Positions 27,192 to 37,072 of a stretch of DNA of 64,000 nt are shown piece by piece. Origin of the DNA: Salimicrobium flavidum (lineage in GTDB: Bacteria > Bacillota > Bacilli > Bacillales > Halobacillaceae); contig NZ_FTOC01000004.1 in the NCBI RefSeq assembly GCF_900156645.1, positions 160,770 to 224,769 of the forward strand. The letters are read 5' to 3'. Numbering within the stretch: the stretch's first letter is position 1; each line of letters starts with the position of its first letter. A program made the translations under genes and the position numbers. The notes beneath the pieces were generated by a model. The model was not told the origin of the DNA. It made no database searches and worked only from the letters and a program-made list of their open reading frames with translations.

Positions 27192-28125
27192 TGAAAAATT
27201 CCTCCCTGTCCTTTTTAAGCTTAGTTTCTGTCAGATCTTCCCGTACCGTCGTTTTAGACATAATCGTTTTCCGTGCGTTCACCAGCCCCGCCTGGATTAC
27301 ATGTTCAAACGTGCCCCCGGAGAGCCAGGAATGGATGACCGCCCCGCAGAACGAATCACCGGCGCCCGTGACATCTGTCACCGCAGCTTCCAGAGAAGGA
27401 AAGTGGTGAACTTCTCCCATCTTTCCAGCCATCACCCCGTCCTTTCCTCCAGTCACGATCACTTGCTGCACTCCTTTTTCAAGCCATCGCTCTACAGAAG
27501 CACCCCAGGCCTCCTCATCATCAATGTTCATTCCGAGTGATGTTTCGCTTTCGTCAATGTTGACAATCAACCACTCCACTCCTTCAAGCGTTGGAGGAAG
27601 TCGACCCATTTTCGGGGAGGAGACGGGAATGAGAAGGAAAGGAATATCGTGTTCAGAGGCAAACGACTTGAGAAAATGAACGGCCTCCGCCGGACAGTTC
27701 AAGTCGGCTATGATACACTTGGCGTTTTTCATAACATCTGTATTCTCCTTCAGCCGCTCCATCGTCAACGAATCGAAAATATCCATATCTGCATACGCGC
27801 ATGATAAATCTCCATCCGGGTCCAGCACCGCTGTGTAGGAACCTGTGGAAGCACCCGTGACTTCAAATACATAGCTGAGATCCACGTAGGGTTCCGTACT
27901 CTTCTTTATTTCCAGCCAATCAGCATCGTCCCCCCGGGCTGTCAGTAGAACTACGTCTTCTCCGAGTCGTCCGAGATTCTCCGCGATATTTCGCGCCACC
28001 CCACCGACCGAAGTCGAGGAGGAGACGGGGTTGGATGTTTTGATAGCGATTTCATTTTTGGCATATAGTTTTTTATCCACATTAGCTCCGCCTACGCATA
28101 CAATGGGTTGCCGGTGCTCCTTCAT
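27175..28125 (-). CDS. psuK: PfkB-family pseudouridine kinase
   Basis: 316 residues from the ATG at 28125, preceded by AAGGGGCGTG. The PfkB fold is clear: [12 protein letters not shown] at the start, [22 protein letters not shown], and the C-terminal active-site motif [18 protein letters not shown] with its catalytic Asp. Coupling to psuG identifies pseudouridine as the probable substrate. A second PfkB gene, with an added DNA-binding domain, lies at 37073-38155. Confidence 0.88.
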   Translation of the reverse strand: MKEHRQPIVCVGGANVDKKLYAKNEIAIKTSNPVSSSTSVGGVARNIAENLGRLGEDVVLLTARGDDADWLEIKKSTEPYVDLSYVFEVTGASTGSYTAVLDPDGDLSCAYADMDIFDSLTMERLKENTDVMKNAKCIIADLNCPAEAVHFLKSFASEHDIPFLLIPVSSPKMGRLPPTLEGVEWLIVNIDESETSLGMNIDDEEAWGASVERWLEKGVQQVIVTGGKDGVMAGKMGEVHHFPSLEAAVTDVTGAGDSFCGAVIHSWLSGGTFEHVIQAGLVNARKTIMSKTTVREDLTETKLKKDREEFFNGTIS

Positions 28126-28263
28126 AAAATCACGCCCCTTATTAAACATAAGTTTATCAAAAGGACATTTGTTTGTAAATACTCAAAAAAGTCAACTGAG
28201 TTTACAATATTACTTACAAAGAGGTATACTATAAGTAGCTGCAACATTTAGGAGGAAAATGCA

Positions 28264-28773
28264 ATGTTTTCTATCGGTGACCTGCTTATTTATTCAACTC
28301 ATGGTATCTGCCGTGTGGATGATATTTGTGAAAAGACGTTCGCTGGAGAAACGAAGACGTATTATGTCCTATTTCCTTTGGAAAAGACTCCTCAAAACTT
28401 AAAAATCAGTATTCCTACCGACAACGAGATAGTCGTGATGTTAAAGATGCTGAACAAAGAACAAGCGGAAGATCTACTGCAATCCTTCGAAGAGCCGGGG
28501 GTAAAGTGGATCGATCACCCTAATCAACGGTTCCGGAAGTATTCGGAAATTGTGAGGGCCGGAGACAGGAAAAACATCGTCCGGGTCCTCAAAACCTTTT
28601 TACGAAAAAAGACAGAAGCGGAGCTGGTCGGAAAAAAACTGTATGAGCAGGATAAAAAACTTCTTAACGCTGCCGGCAATATCCTTTTCCGGGAGCTTGC
28701 CCTCGCTCTGGATGTCACGATGAAGGATGTAGAACAGAAAGTCGTCCGTACGGTGACTGCGACTCCCATCTAA
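28264..28773 (+). CDS. CarD/CdnL-family transcription factor
   Basis: 169 residues. The N-terminal Tudor-like RNA polymerase interaction domain is recognisable (FSIGDLLIYSTHGICRVDDI, then YYVLFPLEKTPQNLKISIP), followed by a helical C-terminal domain. CarD proteins bind the RNA polymerase beta subunit and steady open complexes. AGGAGGAAAATGCA precedes the ATG. It is monocistronic with a strong terminator. Which promoters it affects cannot be seen. Confidence 0.87.
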   Translation: MFSIGDLLIYSTHGICRVDDICEKTFAGETKTYYVLFPLEKTPQNLKISIPTDNEIVVMLKMLNKEQAEDLLQSFEEPGVKWIDHPNQRFRKYSEIVRAGDRKNIVRVLKTFLRKKTEAELVGKKLYEQDKKLLNAAGNILFRELALALDVTMKDVEQKVVRTVTATPI

Positions 28774-28815
28774 AAAAAGAATGGCCCCTTGATGTCACAG
28801 GGCCATTCTTTTTTA
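28772..28815. terminator. Bidirectional terminator
   Basis: AAGAATGGCCC and GGGCCATTCTT form an 11-bp stem with A and T runs on both sides, between the converging CarD and MarR genes. Confidence 0.9.
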
Positions 28816-28858
28816 TGTCTCTTGTTTGTATGTATAGAATACAACCTGACTACTGACA

Positions 28859-29317
28859 TTACAGGTCCCATTCCATTTTCAGAAGCTGTTTCAGTTCGCT
28901 CACCTGATATTCCCCAATCGTCTCTGCGATCCTTCGCTCCAGCTCCGTTTTCATCACTTCATACTTATCATAACACTCCACTCCAAAATCAGTGAGTTGA
29001 ATACTTTTCTCCTTTCTGTTGTTTTCTACAGGCAGCGTTTCTGCAAGCCCTTTTGTTTCCAGCTTTTTTATGAATTTATGGGTAGCCTGGCGGGTGATTT
29101 CTACGTTTCTTGTAACAGAAGAAATAGTCGGCCTATGATTATAGATTCTTGCCATTATATACCATTCAGAATGCGAAATGTAGATGTCATTATTGTCGTT
29201 CCAAGTTTTTTCGGTGAGCTTTCGAATTTGAGCGTGTCGCTCACTCAGCAAATCGATCAAATCCAAAGGTTCCAGTGACTTCTCAGTACCCACAACGATC
29301 CCCTCCTGTTCCTTCAC
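28859..29317 (-). CDS. MarR-family regulator
   Basis: 152 residues with a central winged helix: SEWYIMARIYNHRPTISSV, then VEITRQATHKFIKKLETKGL and a basic wing (PVENNRKEKSIQLT). It is divergent from the ACR3-like transporter gene and is the likely regulator of it. A promoter TTGATT-N17-TATAGT lies upstream on the minus strand near 29325-29360. Confidence 0.85.
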   Translation of the reverse strand: MKEQEGIVVGTEKSLEPLDLIDLLSERHAQIRKLTEKTWNDNNDIYISHSEWYIMARIYNHRPTISSVTRNVEITRQATHKFIKKLETKGLAETLPVENNRKEKSIQLTDFGVECYDKYEVMKTELERRIAETIGEYQVSELKQLLKMEWDL

Positions 29318-29448
29318 TTCTTCATACTATACAAAACAAAAATCCGGAAATCAAAACGGAAGATATATTTCCTGTTTTGATTGTCATACAAGCTTTTGTG
29401 TTAAAATCACAAATAACTGCAATCTCAACAGTTAGGCCGTGGTAACCT

Positions 29449-30408
29449 ATGAACATCATCGAAAAATTGTATACTCCCATAATTTTCGTTGCTATCCTTA
29501 TTGGAATGGGTCTTGGTCAGTTCCAAATGGTAAGCCGGAATGCAGAAAGTTTCCTCGTACCACTACTGATGGTCATGCTTTATATTACGTTTTTCCAGGT
29601 GCCGTTGGAAAATATCAAACATTCATTCAAAAACATAAGGTTCACGTATGTGTCGCTGCTTATCAATTTTCTCTGGACCCCGTTCCTTGCCTGGGGTTTG
29701 GCGTCGATATTTCTGGGAGAGAACCCGGCTTTATATATAGGGTTCATCATGCTTATGGTCACTCCATGTACGGACTGGTACCTGATATTCACCGGAATCG
29801 CTAAAGGCAACGTGGCATTATCTACAGCGATTTTGCCTCTTAATCTTATTCTGCAAATCATTCTGCTTCCCTTCTATCTTCTCCTTTTCGGGGGCACGAC
29901 GGGAGTCATCGAATTGTCCTTCCTAGCAAAAAGCATTCTGGTGGTGTTGTTCCTTCCGCTCCTCTTGTCTTTTGCGACCACATTTCTACTAAGAAAGAGA
30001 ACCGAACAAAAGAAAAGATTTCTTCAAAATATCAACGTATTGCCAATCATTCTCCTCAGCCTGGCAATCATCGCGATGTTCGCCTCTCAAGGAGAGCTGT
30101 TGATGGAAAACCTGGATGTGTTATGGAAAATCATGATACCGATACTGCTATTTTTCGTGGTCAACTTCTTTGTCGGAAGACTGGCAGGCTCAGTCATGAA
30201 TTTTCCGGAAACATGGAAGACAAGCCTGAATATGACTACCCTTGCCAGGAATTCTCCGATCGCCCTGGCTATCGCGATGACTGCTTTCCCGAACGAACCC
30301 CTTATCGCTCTAGCATTAGTGATTGGGCCTTTGTTGGAACTGCCTGTTCTTGCCGTCGTTTCTCAATTATTGTTATTTTTATCTAAAAAAAGAGAGAAGA
30401 GCGCTTAG
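29449..30408 (+). CDS. ACR3/SBF-superfamily transporter (arsenite-export type)
   Basis: 319 residues with about ten hydrophobic segments. The region GFIMLMVTPCTDWYLIFTGIAKGNVALSTAILPLNLILQ carries the conserved Cys and Asn/Pro signature of the bile acid:sodium symporter/ACR3 superfamily, and NMTTLARNSPIALAIAMTAFP is the second cross-over helix. Arsenite export is plausible, but the partner regulator is MarR rather than ArsR, so another anion is possible. It is divergent from the MarR gene. Confidence 0.8.
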   Translation: MNIIEKLYTPIIFVAILIGMGLGQFQMVSRNAESFLVPLLMVMLYITFFQVPLENIKHSFKNIRFTYVSLLINFLWTPFLAWGLASIFLGENPALYIGFIMLMVTPCTDWYLIFTGIAKGNVALSTAILPLNLILQIILLPFYLLLFGGTTGVIELSFLAKSILVVLFLPLLLSFATTFLLRKRTEQKKRFLQNINVLPIILLSLAIIAMFASQGELLMENLDVLWKIMIPILLFFVVNFFVGRLAGSVMNFPETWKTSLNMTTLARNSPIALAIAMTAFPNEPLIALALVIGPLLELPVLAVVSQLLLFLSKKREKSA

Positions 30409-30422
30409 GCTCTCCTCTCTAT
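30390..30422. terminator. Convergent terminator
   Basis: AGAGAG-A-AGAGC and GCTCT-C-CTCTCT form a stem spanning the end of the ACR3-like gene, just before the dus stop. Confidence 0.7.
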
Positions 30423-31429
30423 TATTTCGAAGCATATACATGCTCTTCGTCGGGCATTTCTTGATTCTTCTCTTCCCAAAACTCATCAAGCAGCTCACGT
30501 ACTTCGTCCGTAGATTCGGTACTCATCAGTTTATTTCTGAGCTCACTCGCCCCGCGGAAGTCGCGGACATAGATTTTGAAAAAGCGACGGAGAGGTTTGA
30601 AGACACGCGGCTCCAGTTCTTCTGAATACTTATCATGAAGGTCGAGCTGCAGGCGCAGAAGATCGAGCAGTTCTTCACTTGTGTGCTCTTTCTTCTCCGT
30701 TTCAAAAGCGAACGGATTATGGAAAATGCCGCGTCCGATCATGACCCCGTCCACACCATATTTCTCCACAAGTTCAAGACCTTTCTGACGATCAGGAATA
30801 TCTCCGTTGATGGTAAGGAGGGTCTCCGGTGCCACTTCATCACGGAGTTGCTTGATTTCCGGAATCAGCTCCCAGTGAGCATCGTAGTTACTCATTTCCT
30901 TTTTCGTACGCAGGTGGATGGAAAGATTGGCGATGTCCTGCTCAAGCAGATGCTTCAGCCAGTCGTACCATTCATCCACACGGGTGTACCCGAGTCTCGT
31001 CTTCACGCTGACCGGCAGACCTCCGGCTTTCGATTCCTGGATGATCTCCGCTGCGACATCCGGACGAGTGATCAGGCCGCAGCCCTTTCCTTTTGTCGCA
31101 ACATTCTGAGCCGGGCACCCCATGTTGATATCGACACCACGGTAGCCCATTTCGGCCATCCCTATGCTCATTTCCCGGAAGTGCTCCGGTCTATCTCCCC
31201 AAATGTGGGCGACAATCGGCTGTTCATCCTCCGTGAACGTCAGACGTCCCCGGACACTGGCTCTTCCGTCCGGGTGACAAAAACTGTCCGTATTCGTGAA
31301 TTCGGTGAAGAACACATCCGGTCTGGCTGCTTCACTTACGACATGTCGGAACACGACATCCGTCACCGCTTCCATGGGAGCTAGAACGAAGAACGGTCGT
31401 GGCAACTCATTCCAAAAATTATCTTTCAT
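30422..31429 (-). CDS. dus: tRNA-dihydrouridine synthase
   Basis: 335 residues. An FMN-dependent TIM barrel: [16 protein letters not shown] at the N-terminus, NMGCPAQNV with the catalytic C105, [18 protein letters not shown] and [10 protein letters not shown], then [15 protein letters not shown]. It reduces specific uridines of tRNA to dihydrouridine with NADPH. The C-terminal helical domain is present. Bacillus has several dus paralogues, so the exact class is not fixed here. Confidence 0.92.
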   Translation of the reverse strand: MKDNFWNELPRPFFVLAPMEAVTDVVFRHVVSEAARPDVFFTEFTNTDSFCHPDGRASVRGRLTFTEDEQPIVAHIWGDRPEHFREMSIGMAEMGYRGVDINMGCPAQNVATKGKGCGLITRPDVAAEIIQESKAGGLPVSVKTRLGYTRVDEWYDWLKHLLEQDIANLSIHLRTKKEMSNYDAHWELIPEIKQLRDEVAPETLLTINGDIPDRQKGLELVEKYGVDGVMIGRGIFHNPFAFETEKKEHTSEELLDLLRLQLDLHDKYSEELEPRVFKPLRRFFKIYVRDFRGASELRNKLMSTESTDEVRELLDEFWEEKNQEMPDEEHVYASK

Positions 31430-31575
31430 AGTACATTCGAACCCTTTCTATAACAGGACGCGAGGTCCCAGACTAAGACTTTTTATATCACTCTTACATT
31501 TCATATCAAAACAACGATTTTCAACAATATATACTTTAATAGGTACAGGGTAAAAGTGCAAGGGAAAGAAAACAG

Positions 31576-32130
31576 CTAGACGTCCAGGGTGCAACGGAAA
31601 CCTCGGGACGCATAATAGGACTCCGCTCCGTTATGATAAACGAAAACGGTATCGTAGCGGCGATCGCAGTAAAGCGCCCCGCCAAGATCTCTGATTTCTT
31701 CCGGAGTCCGGATCCAGCTCGATGTTTTCGTATCGAACGCTCCGAGCTTCTGCAGATGGCGGTACTCCTGTTCCGTCATGATTGAAGCACCTATGTCCGC
31801 TGCCATTTCAGCCATACTCATAGCAGGCTTATGTTTTTTCCTCGATTCCAGAGCTTCCCGGTCGTAACAGACACTCCTTCGACCCTTGGGACTCTCTTTG
31901 GAACAGTCTCCGAAAATGAACGTGTTCTTTTCACGACCGATCACATCCGGCTCCCCGCCGGTCTGCTCCATGTTGTGAAGAATCGACAACTTTTCAGGAT
32001 AATGCTCCAGCCTCTCCACGACCTCGGACCACTCGATACCTTCATGACGTCCGCTGTTCTGTTCGAAGCGTGTTTTCAATAATTGGATGAATTGCTGCTT
32101 TTCTTCCATCGATAATTGCACCTTCTTCAT
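31576..32130 (-). CDS. DUF4256 family protein
   Basis: 184 residues. The sequence from RFEQNSGRHEGIEW through FGDCSKESPKGRRSVCYD to ALYCDRRYDTVFVYHNGAESYY is characteristic of DUF4256, a soluble family of unknown function. GAGGGGCGG lies before the ATG. The next gene to the left is transcribed away from its stop at a distance, so it may be monocistronic. Confidence 0.82.
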   Translation of the reverse strand: MKKVQLSMEEKQQFIQLLKTRFEQNSGRHEGIEWSEVVERLEHYPEKLSILHNMEQTGGEPDVIGREKNTFIFGDCSKESPKGRRSVCYDREALESRKKHKPAMSMAEMAADIGASIMTEQEYRHLQKLGAFDTKTSSWIRTPEEIRDLGGALYCDRRYDTVFVYHNGAESYYASRGFRCTLDV

Positions 32131-32155
32131 AGGACCGCCCCCTCTTCAAGAAAAT

Positions 32156-32539
32156 TCAGGCCAGAATCACGCCGGCAAAGGTTCCCCGCATCACTTCTTT
32201 CCCTTTCTGGTTTAGACGCATAAAGGAAGCCTCAATGTTCCACCTCGTCTCCGAATGTTGTTCAAGGTGATCCATCGTCACTTCAGAAGTGATCGTATCC
32301 CCTGTAAACACAGGACGCATAAATTCGAAAGTCATCGACCGTGCCAATACGTTATGATCCCCGCCTATTTTCGTAGGCAACGTAGCAGTCAGCAATCCCT
32401 GAACCACAAGCCTTCTCTGTTCATCAGGGGTAAGGTGATGACTCCCTTCATCTCCGGATATCTTCGTAAAAAGCGCTACATCTTCGTTCGTGAAAGATTT
32501 TGTGAATGAAAAATGATCCCCTTGCTGCATCTTTTTCAA
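32156..32539 (-). CDS. MaoC-like hot-dog hydratase
   Basis: 127 residues with the single hot-dog fold of the MaoC/R-specific enoyl-CoA hydratase family: FSFTKSFTNEDVALFTKISGD, LLTATLPTKIGG, VFTGDTITSEVT. The Asp-His pair expected in the active helix is only partly kept (GDEGSHHL), so catalysis is uncertain. The start is ambiguous between 32539 and 32530. Confidence 0.75.
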   Translation of the reverse strand: MKKMQQGDHFSFTKSFTNEDVALFTKISGDEGSHHLTPDEQRRLVVQGLLTATLPTKIGGDHNVLARSMTFEFMRPVFTGDTITSEVTMDHLEQHSETRWNIEASFMRLNQKGKEVMRGTFAGVILA

Positions 32540-32584
32540 CTACTTCAGGAATACAATGATTTCAGAAGCACACGCCGCAAGCTT

Positions 32585-33145
32585 TCACCGGAACTCCTTG
32601 CCACTCATATTCCTCATCAACTGGCAAAATTCCTTCCATTCCTCTGGGAAGTCATTCACTCCACGCTTTTTGAGATTTCTCCCGTCTCGTCTGAATTCGA
32701 TACGCCAGCTCGTTCCATCCATAGAAAAGGGTTCGACATACTCCGCTCGCCAGTTCAGTATATTCAGCCACTTCAGCTCATACAACAATCGCTCGATATC
32801 GGAAGAAGTCAATTCTATCTTGTGACTCTCTTCTTCATGACTCCAGACGAGCTTTCTTTCCTCAAAATCAATATCCACCTCGTAGTTTCCATCCGGATAA
32901 CCTCCGACGACAGCTTTCATTCCACGCAGCTGTTCGTAGGCGTGAGTGACAGCATCTTCCCTGTTCCATTCATTGCCACACTCTCTGCAATGATACTCAG
33001 GTGAAGTCGGCGACACCATACAGCCTCCCAGCTTGAATTTCCCTTGTTCGGATTCGAGAAAAGCTTCATAGCTAGGTTCCCCGTACATGATCGGCATAGT
33101 ATTCAAAGAACCGCATCGGGTGCATTTTCTATGATTGATGGCCAT
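32585..33145 (-). CDS. Conserved protein with zinc-ribbon cysteines
   Basis: 186 residues. It starts with an HRKCTRCGS CxxC pair and has a second pair, YHCRECGNEW, at about residue 53; together these probably bind zinc. The rest (NYEVDIDFEERKLVWSHEEE and a helical end) has no motif that I recognise. AAAGGAGTAA lies upstream of the ATG. It sits 33 bases downstream of rlmCD and may share its transcript. Confidence 0.7.
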   Translation of the reverse strand: MAINHRKCTRCGSLNTMPIMYGEPSYEAFLESEQGKFKLGGCMVSPTSPEYHCRECGNEWNREDAVTHAYEQLRGMKAVVGGYPDGNYEVDIDFEERKLVWSHEEESHKIELTSSDIERLLYELKWLNILNWRAEYVEPFSMDGTSWRIEFRRDGRNLKKRGVNDFPEEWKEFCQLMRNMSGKEFR

Positions 33146-33178
33146 TCGAAGGGTTACTCCTTTCCAGACGAAATTCCG

Positions 33179-34579
33179 TCAGGATTTTTTTGTCAAAAGT
33201 ACCACGGTTTCTACGTGATACGTCTGAGGAAACATGTCGACGGGTTGGATTTCCTGTACATTATAGCCCTGTTTCGTCAGATAATGAAGGTCCCGAGCCT
33301 GTGTTTCCGGATTGCAGGAGACGTAGACGACACGACTAGGCGCGAGTTTCGCGACACTAGAAAGGAAAGCTTCATCACTCCCACTGCGCGGCGGATCGAG
33401 GATGACGACATCGGCCTTTTCCCCTGCTGCCGCCATTTTCGTCATGAATTCGCCCGCGTCGTCCTGATGGAAACGCGCGTTTTTCACATGGTTATGCTTA
33501 GAGTTTCGGATCGCGTCTTTCACCGCTCCTTTGTTCATCTCTACTCCGATGACGTTACCCGCCTGTTTGCTTGCGATCAGTCCGATCGTTCCGATGCCGC
33601 AATACGCGTCGATCACCGTTTCTTTTCCGGATAAACCAGCGAGTTCTACAGCTTTTCCGTACAGTTTCTCCGTCTGCACCGGGTTGATCTGATAAAACGA
33701 CCTGGAGGAGATTTCGAATTCAAGCCCGCCGAGCGTATCCGTGATGAACCCTTTCCCGAACAGCACCTTTTCCTGATTGCCGAGCACCATGCTGTCTCTG
33801 CGGGTATTGATGTTCTGGATGATGGTCGTAATCTCAGGATGGTCCCGACGTAGCGCCTTCAGAAAGTTGTTTTTCCCTTTGAATTCAGGTGTCCCGGTGA
33901 CGAGAACCACCATGACTTGTCCGCTCGTTTTACCGACTTTGATAAGTACATGACGGAGGAAACCGCGACCGGTATCTTCGTTGTAAGCCTGGAGTTTAAA
34001 AGAGCTGAGCATCTTTTTGATCGTCCCTATGATGGCGTCTGCTTTCGGGTCATGAATGAGACAACGATCGACCTCGATGAGATCATGCGAGTTGGCCGCA
34101 TACAGTCCGCCGATGACCTGCCGTTTCTTCCCTTCCCCGAACGTCATCGTGTTTTTGTTGCGGTACCCGAACGGCTCCTCCATCGTCATAATCGGCTCCG
34201 GTTTGCCGAACGGTTTCATGAGCCGGTCGACCACACCCTGTTTGAAATCATACTGGGCAGTTTGAGTCATATGCTGGATCTGACAACCTCCACACTCATA
34301 AAAGTACGGGCACGGAGCTTTCTGACGGTTTTCATTCGCTTCGAGAATCTTCACGACTTTAGCAGGCCCGCGTTTAGGAACGGCGACTTCCGCTTTTTCT
34401 CCCGGAAGAAGATGAGGGACTTCAAGCCGCTTCCCTTTCCACGTAGCGATGCCTTTGCCATCATCAGTGAGTCCGGTGCACGTCACTTCCGTCGTCTTCG
34501 GCTGTTGCTGTGGCGGTCTGCCTTTTTCAGCTTTCTGTCTGTTGTGAGGTTTTTTCTGATTCTTCTTTCCTTTAGCCAA
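33179..34579 (-). CDS. rlmCD: 23S rRNA (uracil-5-)-methyltransferase RumA/RlmCD
   Basis: 466 residues starting at TTG 34579 after AGGAGGCGC. A basic N-terminal tail, a TRAM domain (VTCTGLTDDGKGIATWKGK), an iron-sulfur cysteine cluster (C90, C96, C99 in PCPYFYECGGCQ), the SAM domain (VIDAYCGIGTIGLIASK) and the catalytic SCNP motif near the C-terminus (about 425) are all in place. In Bacillus the homologue makes m5U at 747 and 1939 of 23S rRNA. Confidence 0.92.
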   Translation of the reverse strand: MAKGKKNQKKPHNRQKAEKGRPPQQQPKTTEVTCTGLTDDGKGIATWKGKRLEVPHLLPGEKAEVAVPKRGPAKVVKILEANENRQKAPCPYFYECGGCQIQHMTQTAQYDFKQGVVDRLMKPFGKPEPIMTMEEPFGYRNKNTMTFGEGKKRQVIGGLYAANSHDLIEVDRCLIHDPKADAIIGTIKKMLSSFKLQAYNEDTGRGFLRHVLIKVGKTSGQVMVVLVTGTPEFKGKNNFLKALRRDHPEITTIIQNINTRRDSMVLGNQEKVLFGKGFITDTLGGLEFEISSRSFYQINPVQTEKLYGKAVELAGLSGKETVIDAYCGIGTIGLIASKQAGNVIGVEMNKGAVKDAIRNSKHNHVKNARFHQDDAGEFMTKMAAAGEKADVVILDPPRSGSDEAFLSSVAKLAPSRVVYVSCNPETQARDLHYLTKQGYNVQEIQPVDMFPQTYHVETVVLLTKKS

Positions 34580-34917
34580 TTTTGCGCCTCCTGTCTGGAT
34601 TCGTACGTTTCTGTCTGATTACAGAATACCATATATGCCTAATTCTCCGTTAATCACATCAAATACAGAGCTCCTCTGCGAACTATCACTATGTACTTTT
34701 TCATTTTGATCGACTTTATGCCGTGTTCGCAGAAAGATCAGACCACTGAGCACCTTAAAAAACTCAGTTTTGAGGTGCTCGCGGGTATTCACACCTTCTG
34801 AACACCACTATCCATCAATTTATGAGGTGTTCAGCACTCTTTTTTTCTGGTGAGCCCCTCACAAAATCATCCGAGAAAAAACGCGAAGCCCTATTCAGGC
34901 TCCGCGCGTATTATCAA
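34580..34917. other. Intergenic region with two related hairpins
   Basis: No coding frame is convincing here. Two inverted repeats stand out: GAGCACCT...AGGTGCTC (34748-34780) and CTGAACACC...GGTGTTCAG (34798-34834), the latter followed by CACTC and seven T, a rightward terminator shape. Their stems share the core CACC/GGTG. A third stem near 34880-34910 probably terminates the glycine-betaine gene. Confidence 0.55.
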
Positions 34918-35838
34918 TTATTCAGCTGCCTCAAGGTCCTCAATGGATTCGATATCCATGTACTCAGGAACAGCAAGGCCGATTTTCGCCCCGTCGATCG
35001 CTTCATTCACTTTGACGAGATTTTCTTTATGCTCTTCATAGAAACTTCCGTGCGTTTTTGGCAACCACGCAGCAAGTGTCGCATCCGAGTCTCCTGTCGC
35101 TACCGATTCAAAAACGATCGCAGGATCGACTGGAGTCAGGTTCACCTCATACCCATGCTGTTCGAGGGCGAGCTTCGCCATATTACCAGTCAGACGCTCG
35201 GAATCCCATGGAGTCAATACAAGATCTACCGTAGCTCCGTCGCCTTCAGGAGCATCGGCGAGCCACTCATCCACTTTATCCTGGTTGTCGTCGATCCAGC
35301 TCTGAGCCACTTCTTCGACCGAAGCATCCTGTGCCTGAAGCATCAGGTCCTCGAGAGTGGAAATATCCCATCCGATTCTTTCCAGGATCTGATAGGCTCC
35401 CGTGTTCTCCTCTTCGAATCCAGTGCGTGCCAGTGTGGTAATCTGTTCGGAACCACCGTAGGAGCCTTCCGGGTCTTCAAGATACTTCAGATCCCATTTG
35501 GCGAACATATAATGAGGAGACCAGCCTACAACGACGATCGGCTCTTCTTCTTCAATAGCATCCCCGAGGGACGTGAGCATAGCTGCTGTGGAAGACTGTT
35601 CGTGCTCCCAGCCGTTCAACGAATCGTATGTCTCCACCGTTTCTTCCGTCGCAACAGTAGCTCCGGCTCCCGGTTCGATCCCCACAATCGTATGCTCCAC
35701 TTCTTCACTTACGCTCGTTTCGCTTTCCCCTTCGCTGTTTCCGGATGACGAGTCGTCTCCACTGCCACAACCTGCAGCGACGAGCGAAAGCGACAACACG
35801 GACACGAGCCCGAGTTTTCTCTTAGTGAAATTCAACAT
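34918..35838 (-). CDS. opuAC: Glycine-betaine/proline ABC substrate-binding lipoprotein
   Basis: 306 residues from the ATG at 35838, which has GGAGTGA nine bases upstream; the ATG at 35844 is too close to it. A lipoprotein signal (LSLSLVAAGCGSG, lipid-modified C24) is followed by an acidic linker and an OpuAC-like domain. VVVGWSPHYMFAKWDLKYLEDPEG is the aromatic quaternary-amine binding region. No permease or ATPase gene lies next to it, so it must work with components elsewhere. Uptake of betaine protects against salt. Confidence 0.88.
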   Translation of the reverse strand: MLNFTKRKLGLVSVLSLSLVAAGCGSGDDSSSGNSEGESETSVSEEVEHTIVGIEPGAGATVATEETVETYDSLNGWEHEQSSTAAMLTSLGDAIEEEEPIVVVGWSPHYMFAKWDLKYLEDPEGSYGGSEQITTLARTGFEEENTGAYQILERIGWDISTLEDLMLQAQDASVEEVAQSWIDDNQDKVDEWLADAPEGDGATVDLVLTPWDSERLTGNMAKLALEQHGYEVNLTPVDPAIVFESVATGDSDATLAAWLPKTHGSFYEEHKENLVKVNEAIDGAKIGLAVPEYMDIESIEDLEAAE

Positions 35839-36121
35839 GTACATTCACTCCTTCAATAAAAATTTGTATGTATCCCTGCTGACACAGCTTCTATCTCTTA
35901 TTTTCAACGGTGTTTGATAAATGCAACAACGTATTCTAAGATACTCACTTTCTTCGCTCTTCTCAACCGACAAAATCCGTCGTATTTTTCTGTAAAGTTT
36001 ATATAGTTTGTATAGAACATCCTAAACGCGGCAATGCTATTCTTTTGTTTCCATTTGCTTCGCTTCCCATCCGCAGGAAGGGCACATTCCTCACTCTACC
36101 GGAGAAAAAGACGTCACTCCA

Positions 36122-36462
36122 CACTCACTTACTCTGTCCGGGATTCTGATTGAGGACAAGATATATATGTATCCGGAGATACGGTGTGGTACGAAGCGGT
36201 GGAGGAAGAAATCCGCAAACATGAGCCCGATGTCATCGTCGCTAATGGCGGGGATAATCAGTTCGACGAAGGGGCGCTCGTCATGAACAAAGAGGATATC
36301 CATCTTCTGCAAAAGAAATCTCCGGAATCGGAGATCATCGTCGTCCATATGGAAGCAGTGAACCACTGGACCTTGTCGAGAGAAGAATTACGTTCTTCGC
36401 TTTCCGGTAAAGGTATCTCGAATGTGATCGTTCCGGAAGACGGAGAAACGATGACACCATGA
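36122..36462 (+). pseudogene. C-terminal remnant of a metallo-beta-lactamase-fold hydrolase
   Basis: The frame from 36184 encodes VWYEAVEEEIRKHEPDVIVANGG and onward, the C-terminal third of an UlaG-like MBL-fold protein. Upstream the family's YVSGDTVWYE motif can be read, but only by changing frame in the AT-repeat near 36167; before it, HSLTLSGILIEDK (from 36122) fits the preceding strand of the fold. The N-terminal two-thirds with the HxHxDH metal site is missing. It is a decayed gene fragment. Confidence 0.65.
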
Positions 36463-36468
36463 TTTAAT

Positions 36469-36660
36469 GGAGTTTGGGACAAAAACTGTTTTTACGTTTA
36501 AAATCTTTTATGAAACCATGCGTAAGAAAAAACACGTCGTTTTCCATGGGCCCGGCCTCAGCTGAATGGATCAAGCCAATGGCTTGATCCATTGGATCTT
36601 CAGCTCGTGCTGTTCCCATAGGAGTCTCCGTGTTTTTCTTCGAATATTCGTTTTTGCACC
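36469..36660. repeat. Palindromic non-coding element
   Basis: A nearly perfect 29-base hairpin (AATGGATCAAGCCA and TGGCTTGATCCATT around one A, near 36573-36601) lies within longer imperfect arms (AGCTGAA/TTCAGCT, CATGGGC/TCCCATAG). The element starts after GGGACAAAAACTG and has no coding frame. It looks like a dispersed palindromic repeat, but there is only one copy in this window. Confidence 0.5.
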
Positions 36661-36692
36661 TCTGCTATACGTTCTGTTCTAGGTACCTTTTT

Positions 36693-37061
36693 TCATCTCC
36701 AGAACGTTGTATAATCCTTCTTGTCTTCGATATTAAAAGAAATCATCTCTCGCAATAGCTCATAGTCCACAGGCTTCGTCCAAGGGATTCGCATGAGCAT
36801 CCTCGTATGATCATATCCAGCAGCTTTGATCGCTTCCGAAAAGTGCTCTATTCCCTCCTTCTCCGGAGAGACAGCCATGTGATTTTTTGCCACGCTGAAG
36901 CCTATGATATAAGTGCCATGGTCGAGGAACATGGGCTGGTTCCAGCCGACCCTTTCCTTCAGTTGAGGAAACTCGTTCTCCACCCACGTGAGCACCTCTT
37001 CGACTCTGTCCCTCTGTTCCGGTTCTGTCAGGGAATCCAAGTATTCTGCAAATGTTTCCAT
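36693..37061 (-). CDS. DUF1801 family protein (YdhG/frataxin-like fold)
   Basis: 122 residues. RVGWNQPMFLDHGTYIIGFSVAKNHMAVSPEKEG and LREMISFNIEDKKDYTTFWR are typical of DUF1801 proteins related to the Bacillus iron-chaperone Fra/YdhG. A role in iron handling is suggested by the fold only. AGGAGG precedes the ATG. It lies 11 bases after the upstream PfkB gene and is co-transcribed with it. Confidence 0.8.
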   Translation of the reverse strand: METFAEYLDSLTEPEQRDRVEEVLTWVENEFPQLKERVGWNQPMFLDHGTYIIGFSVAKNHMAVSPEKEGIEHFSEAIKAAGYDHTRMLMRIPWTKPVDYELLREMISFNIEDKKDYTTFWR

Positions 37062-37072
37062 AAAAAACCTCC

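Noticed and set aside
30635..31384. A 249-codon open frame opposite dus
   Set aside because: Same reason: the dus frame has all catalytic motifs and a ribosome site, whereas this frame has neither.
33917..34618. A 233-codon open frame opposite rlmCD
   Set aside because: No ribosome site or recognisable domain; rlmCD accounts for the region.
34822..35748. A 308-codon open frame on the plus strand
   Set aside because: It lies entirely opposite the opuAC gene, has no ribosome site and shows no family pattern; long antisense frames are expected against this codon usage.
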